Assembly: GCA_016872675.1 (NCBI GenBank)
Contig: VGZG01000002.1
Coordinates: forward strand, 45,040 to 109,039
Length of the DNA stretch: 64,000 nucleotides
Direction of reading: 5' to 3'
Origin: Planctomycetota bacterium
GTDB lineage: Bacteria > Planctomycetota > UBA1135 > UBA2386
Shown here: positions 30,559 to 42,662 of the stretch, piece after piece
How positions within the stretch are numbered: position 1 is the stretch's first letter
Layout: each line of letters opens with the position of its first letter
Position numbers and translations under genes: made by a program
Notes under the pieces: model-generated
What the model was told of the DNA's origin: nothing
Databases searched by the model: none
The model's input: the letters and a program-made list of their open reading frames with translations, nothing else

Positions 30559-31032
30559 ATGGTTGCCACGCCAGACGACGGCAAGCGCGATCCCGGCCAG
30601 CCCGACGGCGTCGAGGCGGCGGTGGCCGCAGCCGCGCTTCGCCTGATGGCCGGCGCGGTGCCAAAGCCGGCGCTCGAGCGCCTGCGCACGGCCGCGATGG
30701 CCACCGGCGCCGACTACCCGTGGGAGGCGACCACGCGCGCGATCCTGGCCGCGCCGGTCGAGCCGCAGCGCCTCGTGCAGCAGGGTCTTATCGCCCAGCG
30801 CGACTGGATCCTGCGCGGTGGTCGCGAGAATCCGAAGCCTGGCATCGGCCGCAAGGCCAAGGGGCTGCTCGCGCGGCTCTGCGCGCAGTTCGTCTTCGGC
30901 GCGCTGTTCGCCATCGTGCTGGTCACCGGGCTCGTCGCCGCCAGGTACAAGTGGCCTGCGGTCGACATCTACGTCGCCGTCGGTTGGCTCGATGCAGCGG
31001 TCACCTGGTGCCGCCAGACGTTCGCCGGTTGA
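30559..31032 (+). CDS. Hypothetical single-TM protein
   Basis: Coding ORF with C-terminal TM helix FVFGALFAIVLVTGLVAA. Confidence 0.55.
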   Translation: MVATPDDGKRDPGQPDGVEAAVAAAALRLMAGAVPKPALERLRTAAMATGADYPWEATTRAILAAPVEPQRLVQQGLIAQRDWILRGGRENPKPGIGRKAKGLLARLCAQFVFGALFAIVLVTGLVAARYKWPAVDIYVAVGWLDAAVTWCRQTFAG

Positions 31033-31353
31033 TCTGGGGACGAAGTCTCTCCACTATTTCCCGCCCCCGTGTGGAAACGCGGTTGCATCGCCGGGACGCT
31101 TCGTAAAGCACGAATCGACAAGTGGATGTGGCCCTATTTTCGCATTCAGCCGGGCGCTGCTGGCGGCGGCTGCGACGGTCCTGGGGACGGTGTGTCGAAT
31201 TTCTGGTGGAGCGGGTGTTGAAATCCGGAAAGCGGGCGGCATCATCACGTTTCGTGTCGCGGTTCGCGCCCTAGCTCGCCTAGTTGGGACTCGAAACGGG
31301 ACAACGGCGGTGGCCTCGGCCACTGCTGGCGAGAAACGCTCTATGATCGTTCG

Positions 31354-31545
31354 GTAGAAGTCCGCTGACCTGACTGACCATCGGGCCAGCCGGAACCGGT
31401 TCGCCGGTTCCGAACCAGCAGACACCGACGGGTCTTTGGCTGTGTGGTGGAGACCAGTATCCCCCTCCCTAACCGCCCTCTCCATTGCGCAGCCTGACCC
31501 GCTCTCACGGGCCTCAGTTCTGACCGGCTGAGGCCCGTATTTTTA
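31354..31545 (+). ncRNA. Candidate small RNA of unknown family
   Basis: TATGAT at 31342-31347, stable hairpin GGAACCGG-TTCG-CCGGTTCC, ends at an intrinsic terminator; no convincing CDS. Confidence 0.45.
31508..31545 (+). terminator. Rho-independent terminator CGGGCCTCAG-N10-CTGAGGCCCG-TATTTTT
   Basis: 10-bp perfect stem followed by T-run. Confidence 0.9.
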
Positions 31546-31686
31546 TTCCGGGCAGGTAGTTGCCAGGCGCCTTGTCGGACCGGTTTGCTTCCGGGCCAGT
31601 ATGGTCCGGGCCATGCCGCGGCCGGACCGCCGCTGGCTGTAGCGTGGCCGCGGCGCATAGGGTGTGCGGCTACAGCACGCATCGCG

Positions 31687-32309
31687 ATGACCAAACCAGG
31701 CTTTCGCAAGACGCGTTCGACGGGGACGCGGGCAGGCGGCAGGGAGTCGACCGAGGGCTTCCTCAGCGGCGCCCTCTTCTCGCAGGCGCAGATCCTGCAC
31801 CTGATGAAGAATGAGTTCGCCAGGTCGCGCCGCCACGGCTTGCCGTTGGGCTGCATCGTGCTGCAGGTCGACCGCCTGCCCCAACTCGTCGACCTCTACG
31901 GCGCCGAACTCCGCCACGCCGTCCGCACCGCCATGGCGCAGCTCGTCCGCGACAAGACCCGCGGCTCCGACCTGCTCGGCACGACCAACGACGACCGCTA
32001 TCTGCTGCTGTTGCCGCACACCGACCTTGCGGGCACGCGCCTCGTCGCCGATCGGTTGCTCGCGGCGTTCGCTGGCCTCGAGGTCGCCATCGACGGCAAG
32101 CCCCTCGCGCTCTGCGTGAGCGTCGGCGTCAGTTCCGTCGTCGACCACAAGGCGATGTTCTTCGACACGCTGCTGGCGCAGGCCGAGTCGGCGCTCGAAG
32201 ACGCTTCTCGCGCCGGCGGCAGCATCGTGCGCTCGTTTGGAGAGTCCAGACTGCGCGATGCGAGCGACGGTCCGGACGCACGGCGGCCCGAGACAGGCGG
32301 GGGACAGGC

Positions 32310-32313
<4 letters not shown>
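31687..32313 (+). CDS. GGDEF-like protein with degenerate active-site motif
   Basis: DRLPQLVDLYGAELRHAVRTAMAQLVRD...LLGTTNDDRYLLLLPHT...VSVGVSS; GGDEF position reads TNDDR. Confidence 0.8.
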
Positions 32314-33670
<1,357 letters not shown>

Positions 33671-33674
<4 letters not shown>

Positions 33675-35785
33675 CGGCCCCCGGCGCGTGCCTGCGCGCG
33701 CTCGCCGTCGCCGCCGCCGCGAGCGCCATCGTCGGCGCCCAGGAGGCGCCGCCGATGCCGGCGCCGCCGACGCGCTTCGAGCGCGTGCTGTGGATCTCGG
33801 CGCCGGAGGGCGCCGCGGTCGCCGCGCAGCACGGTTTCACCGCCGTGCAGAATGGTCGCGGCGCCGACCCGGCGCCCGCGATCGGCAAGGGGTTGGGCTT
33901 CTACCTCGACCAGCCGATCGGCAAGGGGCTGCTGGAGCTGCGCGACGACGCGTGGGCGCCCGTGCGCGCGGCCTACGAGGCGCGGCGCGATCCGGCCGCG
34001 CTGGTCCGGCCGACGTGCTTCGCGGCGCCGGGGGTCCTCGACGCCGCCGTCGCCGCTGTGGCCGCCGAGGTCGCGCGCGCGCGCGGCCCGTCGCTGCGCT
34101 TCGTCGCCCTCGCCGACGAGCCGTCGGCGACGCGCCACGACGCGCCACTCGACACTTGCCGGTGCGCGCATTGCCTCGCCGCCTTCCGCGCCTTCGCGCG
34201 CAAGCGCTACGGCAGCCTCGACGCCGCCAATGCCGCGCTCGGCACGCAGTTCGCCACGTTCGAGCAGCTGGCGCCGCCGACCGTCGACCAGATCCGACGC
34301 CGCGAACTCGGCGACGCCGAGCTGCCCGCCGACCTGCGCCCGTTCGGCGCGTGGCTCGACTTCGTCGACGAGCAGTACGCCGACGCGATCCGGCGGCTCG
34401 CCGCCGCGGCGCACGCGGCGGCGCCTGGCGTGCCGGTGGGATTGACCGGCCTGTCGGCGCCGGCGGCCTTCGGCGGCAACGACTTCGCGCGCTGGCTGCC
34501 GTCGTTGACGTTGGTCGAGCCGTACGCGCTCGGCGGCGCCGTCGAGCTGGCGTGGAGCCTCGCGCCAGCTGGCGCGCACCACTACGCCAGCATCGCGCCG
34601 CCGAACGAAGCCGCGCTCGGCGGCGCGTCGCTGGCGCACTGGGCGCAGGCCGCCTTCGCGGCGCTCGCTTGTGACGGCGCGCACGGCGCTGTGGCGTGGA
34701 ACGATCGCACGGTCGCCGGCGCCGATGGCGCGCTGACGCCGTTCGGCGCCGCCGTCGTCGCCGCGCAGTCGGCGCTCGGCCCGACGCTCGACGCCTGCGC
34801 CGGCGCGAGCCAGGTTCTTGCGTCGGTCTGGCTGGTCGAGTCGCAGGCCGCGGTGCGCGCGTGGTGGATGCTCGACTCCGCCGGCGACGGCATGACGTGG
34901 CCGCGGCGACTGGCCTCGCACGAACGGACGCACAGCACCAGCCAGGCTGCGCGCGTCGGTTGGGTGCGCCTGCTGCAGGACCTCGGCGTCGAGCCCCGCT
35001 TCGTCGCCGAGGCGACGCTCGCCGAGAGCCTGCTGCGCGAGCGGCCGCGCGTGCTCGTCCTGCCCGCGACGATCGCGCTCGCCGATCGCACGGCCCAGGC
35101 GGTCCGCGCCTACGTGCACGCCGGCGGGACGGCGCTCGCCGACCACTCGACCGGCCTCTACGACGAACAGTTGCTGCGCCGCGGCAGCGGCGCGCTCGAT
35201 GCGCTGTTCGGCGTGAGCGCGCGCAGCCGGCGTTGGGACGCGCTGCTGGTGCGCGAAGGCCAGCCGGTCGCCCGTGGCCGCGGCCTGCCGCTCGCCGAGG
35301 GCGGCCTCGCCGGCGCGATGGGCGAGAAGCGCGAGGGCGGCATGGCGCACCTCGAGCACACGCTCGGCCGGGGCCGCGCCGTCTACCTCAACGCGCCGGT
35401 CGCCGGCTATGGCGCCTGGCGCCTCGACATCGCCGCAATCGAGACGGCGTTCGATCTGCGCCGCCGCGTGCGCGGCGTGCTGCAGCGCGCCGGCGTCGAG
35501 CCGCCGTGCGAAGTGCGCGGCGACGGATTGCCGACCTGCATCCGGCGCACGCGGTTGCGACTGCGCGATGGTCGCGACGTGTTGACCGTGCGCGTGAACG
35601 CGCTCGACGCGCCGGCGGTGCTGCGCGAACTCGCCCGCGACGGCGCGCGCGCGGTGCGGCTCGAACTGCCGACGCCGCGGCGCTTGTTCCGGCTCGACGG
35701 TTCGGCGATCGGCGACGGGCCGGCGACGCGCTTCGACCTGCGCCTCGATCCGTGGAGCGGGCTGTTCGTCGAGGTGCGGCCGTGA
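33671..35785 (+). CDS. Secreted GH42-like (beta-galactosidase-family-like) protein
   Basis: CRCAHCLAAFRAFARKRYGSLDAANAALGTQF resembles the GH42 metal-site/LN-W-T region; later trimerisation-like domain. Confidence 0.6.
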
Positions 35786-36597
35786 CGGTGGTCGCGACCG
35801 TGCTCGGCACCCGCGTGCACGCGCTGGCGCAGGCGTGCGAGCGCGCGCTGCTGGTGTCCGACTTGCATCTGCCCGCCGACGGCGGGTCGCCGTTCGCGGC
35901 GCTCGGCCACGCCGTCGCCGCTGCCCGCCGCGAGCGCACGCCGTTGTTCTTGCTCGGCGATCTGTTCGACTCGTACGTCGCCCGCGGGCAGGCGCGCGTC
36001 GGCATCTGGCGCGACACCGCGGCGCTGTTGCGCCAACTGGCGGACGACCGCGTGCCGGCGCACGTCCTGCACGGCAACCGCGACTTCCTGCTCGGCCCCG
36101 AGTTCGCGGCGGCGAGCGGCGCCGTGGTCGTCGCCGGCGGGTTGCGCGGCGCGCTCGGCGGCGTCGACACGCTGTTGCTGCACGGCGACGAGCTGTGCCA
36201 GAACGACCTGCCGTACCAGCGCGCCAAGCGCTGGCTCCGCCATCCGGTGACGCGCGCGATCGCGCGCAGCCTGCCGGTCGCGCTGGCGCTGCGCGTCGCG
36301 GCGCGCGCGCGGGCGAAGAGCGCGATGGTGATCCGCGGCGGCGACCAGACGCGCTTCCTGCCGACGGCGGCGGCGGTTGGCGCGGCGTTCGCCACGGGCG
36401 CTTCGCGGTTGGTCTTCGGCCACATCCATCGGTTCGCCCGGGGCCGGCACGGGGTGGGGGAGTATCGCGTGCTGCCGGCGTTCGACGCCGATCCGGTCGG
36501 CCTCGCCATCGACGCGGCGGGCTGGCGCCCGGTGCGCTGCACGGCCGCAGGGCTGGTCGCAGTTGCCGAGCCGGGCCCATGCCCCTTCGGCAACTAG
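35782..36597 (+). CDS. UDP-2,3-diacylglucosamine diphosphatase-like metallophosphoesterase
   Basis: SDLHL, GDLFDSY, HGNRDFLLG, LLHGDELCQND, FGHIHR; LpxH-like. Confidence 0.85.
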   Translation: MTVVATVLGTRVHALAQACERALLVSDLHLPADGGSPFAALGHAVAAARRERTPLFLLGDLFDSYVARGQARVGIWRDTAALLRQLADDRVPAHVLHGNRDFLLGPEFAAASGAVVVAGGLRGALGGVDTLLLHGDELCQNDLPYQRAKRWLRHPVTRAIARSLPVALALRVAARARAKSAMVIRGGDQTRFLPTAAAVGAAFATGASRLVFGHIHRFARGRHGVGEYRVLPAFDADPVGLAIDAAGWRPVRCTAAGLVAVAEPGPCPFGN

Positions 36598-36652
36598 GTT
36601 TCCGGCGACGGCGTCGGACGGCAGAAAGGGCGCGCTGAGCCGGGTTTGGCCG

Positions 36653-36682
36653 TTGCCACCCGAGCCGGCCGGTCGCTAGACT
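36653..36682 (+). promoter_or_regulatory. Promoter TTGCCA-N18-TAGACT upstream of cmk
   Basis: Read directly. Confidence 0.5.
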
Positions 36683-36801
36683 CTTCGCCCCCTCGGACGG
36701 CGCTCGCCGTCCTCCGGACATTCGGCAAAGGTCGCGCGTCCGGCCCGATCTTTTCCAATCCGGATCGATTTCCTCCCCAACCCTTTCCACCGCGCCGCCG
36801 C

Positions 36802-37530
36802 GTGCCTGCCAGCCCAACGTTCCGTGATGCCGGCGCGCCGTCGCCGCGCGCGGTCGTCGCCATCGACGGCCCGTCCGGCGCGGGCAAGAGCACGGTCGCG
36901 CGGCAGTTGGCGCAACAGCTCGGCTTCGCGTTCCTCGACACGGGCGCGATGTACCGGGCGATCACGCTGTGCTTCCTGCGGCGCGGCTGCGCGCCGGCGG
37001 ATTGCGCGGGCGAACCCGACCGTGGGCAAGCGCGCATGCGCGCCGCGCTCGCGGACGCCAAGCTCGAACTCCCCGCTGGCCGCGTGTTGCTCAATGGCCA
37101 GGACGTGACCGCCGAGATCCGCACGCAAGAGGTCGAGGCGCAGGTCTCGGCCGTCTCGGCGCTGCCATTCGTGCGCGCCGCGATGGGCGACCTGCAGCGT
37201 CAGGTGGCCAGCAAGGGCCCGATCGTCGCCGAAGGGCGCGACATGGGCTCCGTGGTGTTCCCCGACGCGCGCTGGAAGATCTACCTCGACGCCGCACCCG
37301 CAGAACGGGCGCGGCGGCGCTGCCAGGACTTTGCCACGAAGGGCCGCGTGGTCAGCGAAGCGGACGTGCTCGCCGAGATCGTGCAGCGCGATCGCCTCGA
37401 CAGCGCGCGCGCCGACGCGCCGCTCGTGCGCGCGCCGGACGCCGTCTACATCGACTCGACCGGCTTGCCGGCCGAGGCGGTGATGGCGCGGCTGCTGGCG
37501 CTGGTGCGCGGTGAAACGAGGGCGACATGA
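36802..37530 (+). CDS. cmk: Cytidylate kinase
   Basis: VVAIDGPSGAGKSTVARQLAQQLGFAFLDTGAMYRAITL, GRDMGSVVFPDA. GTG start inferred. Confidence 0.95.
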   Translation: MPASPTFRDAGAPSPRAVVAIDGPSGAGKSTVARQLAQQLGFAFLDTGAMYRAITLCFLRRGCAPADCAGEPDRGQARMRAALADAKLELPAGRVLLNGQDVTAEIRTQEVEAQVSAVSALPFVRAAMGDLQRQVASKGPIVAEGRDMGSVVFPDARWKIYLDAAPAERARRRCQDFATKGRVVSEADVLAEIVQRDRLDSARADAPLVRAPDAVYIDSTGLPAEAVMARLLALVRGETRAT

Positions 37531-38240
37531 GCGCTCCGCGCGCCAGCATCGTTCCGCGCAGCCGCTTCTGGTGGCAGCTCAGCAAGAGCGTGGCGCATGC
37601 CATGTGCCTGCTGTGGTTCCGCGTGCGCGCTGAAGGGCGCGACGCGGTGCCGGCGAGCGGCCCCGTGCTGCTCGTCGCCAACCACGCCAGCTACCTCGAC
37701 CCGCCGCTCGTCGGCATACACTGCCGGCGCGAGGTCAACTTCCTGGCGCAGGCCGGGCTCGCGAAGTTCGGGCCGCTGCGTTGGTGGCTGCGCCAGGTCG
37801 GCGTCACGCTGATCGACCGCGACGCGCCGTCCAAGGTAGCGCTGCGCCTGATCGCCGAGAGCCTCGGCGCCGGCGAGGTGGTGGGCATCTTCCCCGAAGG
37901 CACGCGCAGCGCTGACGGCGCCGTCGCTCCGTTCAAGACGGGCGTCGAGTTCTTGGTGCGCCGGACCGGCGCCACCGTGGTGCCCGTCGGCATCGACGGC
38001 GCGCAGCGCGCGTGGCCGCGCCGGGCCTGGCTGCCGCGCCCGCGCCAGATCGTGGTGCGCTACGGCGAGCCGTGGTCGGCCGAGCGGGTGCTCGCCCCCG
38101 GGGGCGTGGAGGCGCTGCGCGCACGCATTGCCGAACTGGCCCGCGTGCCGCTGCGCGCGGCCCGCGCCGATGCTGCCGCGCGCACAGCGCCGGGCGCCGA
38201 TCCGATCGATCCAACCGTATCTGCCGGCGGCAGGGCCTGA
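37527..38240 (+). CDS. plsC: 1-acyl-sn-glycerol-3-phosphate acyltransferase
   Basis: NHASYLDPP (HX4D) and FPEGTRS motifs. Confidence 0.93.
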   Translation: MSAPRASIVPRSRFWWQLSKSVAHAMCLLWFRVRAEGRDAVPASGPVLLVANHASYLDPPLVGIHCRREVNFLAQAGLAKFGPLRWWLRQVGVTLIDRDAPSKVALRLIAESLGAGEVVGIFPEGTRSADGAVAPFKTGVEFLVRRTGATVVPVGIDGAQRAWPRRAWLPRPRQIVVRYGEPWSAERVLAPGGVEALRARIAELARVPLRAARADAAARTAPGADPIDPTVSAGGRA

Positions 38241-38379
38241 GCCTTGCCGACGGCGACCGTCAGCCGGGTGTTCCGGTCGACGGGACTGTGACCGCGACGC
38301 AGCGTCGGCCGAGTGGCCGCCGCCGCAGAGCACTCATCGTCGTTGTTTCCCCGACCATCCCTCAACCCTCATTCGTTTG

Positions 38380-40172
<1,793 letters not shown>

Positions 40173-40176
<4 letters not shown>

Positions 40177-41309
40177 GTCCTGCCGCCGCCGCGGGGCGGC
40201 GACGGTGGCGCGCCCCGTGGCGCGTCACCGTCGCCGTCCTGCTGGCGGCCTGCGTCACGACGGTCGAGGAGGCGCCGCTGCAGGCGCTTGGCGCTCCGGC
40301 GCCTGCCGACGTCGTGCCGCCCTCGCTGACGATCCCGTTCGGCGAGTCGGTGTCCGGCCCGCAGCAGCGACTCGTCGACGAGTTCTACCGCAGCGCCCTA
40401 CGGCAGTTGCAGGAAGCCGCCACGAGCCTAGACCCGGCGACCGGTCGCCACGACGTCGACCAGCTGGCCATGCTGTTGGCGCGCTTCGATCGCGCCGACA
40501 TACCGCCGGGCGTGCGCGAGCGCGTCGCCGGGTACCGCCGCATCGAGCGCGGTCTGCGCTTCTGCGAGGGCCACGCCGCCCGTGCGGCTCGGCTCGAGCT
40601 ACTGGCGCCAGCGCCCGGCTCGGATGGCAAGGCCGTGCCGCTCGAGCAGGGGGCGGTGGCGCTCGGCCTGCCGCTGCAGTTCGAACTGCGGCTGCCGGCG
40701 CCGGCCGACGCCGTGTCGCTCGGCGGCGTCGACGACGACGAGCCCGCCGGATTCCTCGTCCACGTCACGATCGACGACGCGTACGTCGAGGGCAGCGTGC
40801 GCTCCGCCAGCAGCAGCGCCGTGATCCGGTTGCCCGCGGCGTTCATGCTCGCGACCGGCAGCGAGTTGCGCCTGCCGGTCGCCGTCGACGAACCGGTCGA
40901 AGACGCCGTGCGCCGCAGCGTGGTCGTGCGCGTGTCGCTGCTGCCCGGCTATGTGCGCGTCGGCGATGAGGCCGTGCCGGTGCCGCAGACCCTGCTCGCC
41001 GAAGCCAAGGTCACGCAGTGGCCGGCTGGCTACGGCGCGGTGCAAAAGGCGCCGCTGGCGGAACTGAAGGCGGCCTTGCGCGTGTTCGAGCCACGGACGT
41101 TTCCGCGCGTCTGGCTCGCCGCCGTCGCCGCCGCCGGTGCGCCGGCCGCCGAGCGCGAGGCCGCCGTCGCGCTGCTGCTCGAGCCGGTGCGATTTGGCCG
41201 CGCCGACCAGGCGCAGGTGGCGATGGCGGCCCTGAGCCAGCTGACCGGCGAGCAGCTACTCGTCGGCGACCGCGACGCCTGGCTTGCCTGGTCGCAGACG
41301 CGCCGCTAG
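40173..41309 (+). CDS. Hypothetical lipoprotein
   Basis: GTG start overlapping rpsA stop (GTGA); lipobox VLLAACVTT. Confidence 0.7.
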
Positions 41310-41318
41310 ACAGCGGGC

Positions 41319-42530
41319 GTGAAGTTCCTCCCCGCCGACGAGCAACTGGCCATCCTGGAGCGCGGCGTCGTCGACCTCGTCGACCGCGACGACCTCAAGA
41401 AGCGTCTCGCCGCGAGCCGCGCCGAAGGGCGGCCGCTGCGCGTCAAGTTCGGCATCGACCCAAGCTCGCCGGACATCCACCTCGGGCACACCGTGCCGCT
41501 GCGCAAGCTGCGCGACTTCCAGCGCCTCGGCCACCGCGTCATCGTGCTGTGGGGCACGGCAACGGCGATGGTCGGCGACCCGTCGGGCCGCAACAAGACG
41601 CGTCCGGCGCTGACGCGCGAGCGGGTTGAATCCAACAAGCAGACGTACCGCGCGCAGGTTGGCGCCGTGCTCGACATCGCCGACGTCGAGGAACGCGAGA
41701 ACGGCGAGTGGTTTCACCAGCAGTCGTTCATGGACTGCATCGCGCTCGCCAGCCGCTACACCGTCGCGCGCATGCTTGAGCGCGACGACTTCCAGAAGCG
41801 CCACCGCGAGCGCCAGCCGATCGCCGTGCACGAGTTCCTCTACCCGCTGCTGCAGGGCCATGACTCGGTCGAACTGCGCTGCGACGTCGAGATCGGCGGC
41901 AGCGATCAACTGTTCAACCTGATGGTCGGCCGCGATCTGCAGTCGCAAGCCGGACAGGTCCCGCAGGTGTGCATGACGATGCCGCTGCTGGAAGGCCTCG
42001 ACGGCAGCCAGAAGATGTCGAAGTCGCTCGGCAACTACGTCGGCGTCGCCGAGTCGGCCTCGGTCCAGTTCGGCAAGCTGATGAAGGTCCCGAACGAGCT
42101 GCTGGCGAAGTACTTTCTGCTGCTGACCGACGTCGCCAAGGAACGGGCAGCGGCGTTGGCGCAGAACCCGCTCGAGGCCAAGTTCGCCCTCGCCGACGCG
42201 GTGGTGGCCGGCTACCACGGCAAGGACGCCGCCGCCGCCGCGCGCGCCGAGTACGACCGCGTGCACCAGCAGGGCGGCCTGCCGGACGTGCTGCCGGAGT
42301 GGTCGCCGGGGGCGGACTTCCGGCGCACGCCGGACGGCAGGGCGCCGTTGCCGGCGGCGATTGCGGCGGCCGGGCTGGCGTCGTCGTCGAGCGACGCGCG
42401 CCGACTGGTCGAGGGCGGCGGCGTGCGCGTCGACGGCGTCGTCGTGCGCGACGTCAAGGCCGCGCTCGCGCCTGGGTCATACGTCGTGCAGGTCGGCAAG
42501 GCCAAGGCCGCGCGGCTCGTCATCGGCTGA
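41319..42530 (+). CDS. tyrS: Tyrosyl-tRNA synthetase
   Basis: FGIDPSSPDIHLGHTVPL, KMSKSLGNYV, C-terminal S4-like domain. Confidence 0.96.
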   Translation: MKFLPADEQLAILERGVVDLVDRDDLKKRLAASRAEGRPLRVKFGIDPSSPDIHLGHTVPLRKLRDFQRLGHRVIVLWGTATAMVGDPSGRNKTRPALTRERVESNKQTYRAQVGAVLDIADVEERENGEWFHQQSFMDCIALASRYTVARMLERDDFQKRHRERQPIAVHEFLYPLLQGHDSVELRCDVEIGGSDQLFNLMVGRDLQSQAGQVPQVCMTMPLLEGLDGSQKMSKSLGNYVGVAESASVQFGKLMKVPNELLAKYFLLLTDVAKERAAALAQNPLEAKFALADAVVAGYHGKDAAAAARAEYDRVHQQGGLPDVLPEWSPGADFRRTPDGRAPLPAAIAAAGLASSSSDARRLVEGGGVRVDGVVVRDVKAALAPGSYVVQVGKAKAARLVIG

Positions 42531-42662
42531 TCCCAGCGGCCCGCCGGCAGCCGCAGCGAATGAGCGATGCGCCCGCGTCGCGCGCCGGTACCATGCCGCG
42601 CCGGGCGTTGCGGCACGTCGCCGCGACGAGGACGCCACCAGCGGCACGCACCGATCGGCGAG

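Noticed and set aside
31054-31485. 143-aa minus ORF
   Set aside because: Opposite the terminator-bounded sRNA candidate; no motifs or coding-like context.
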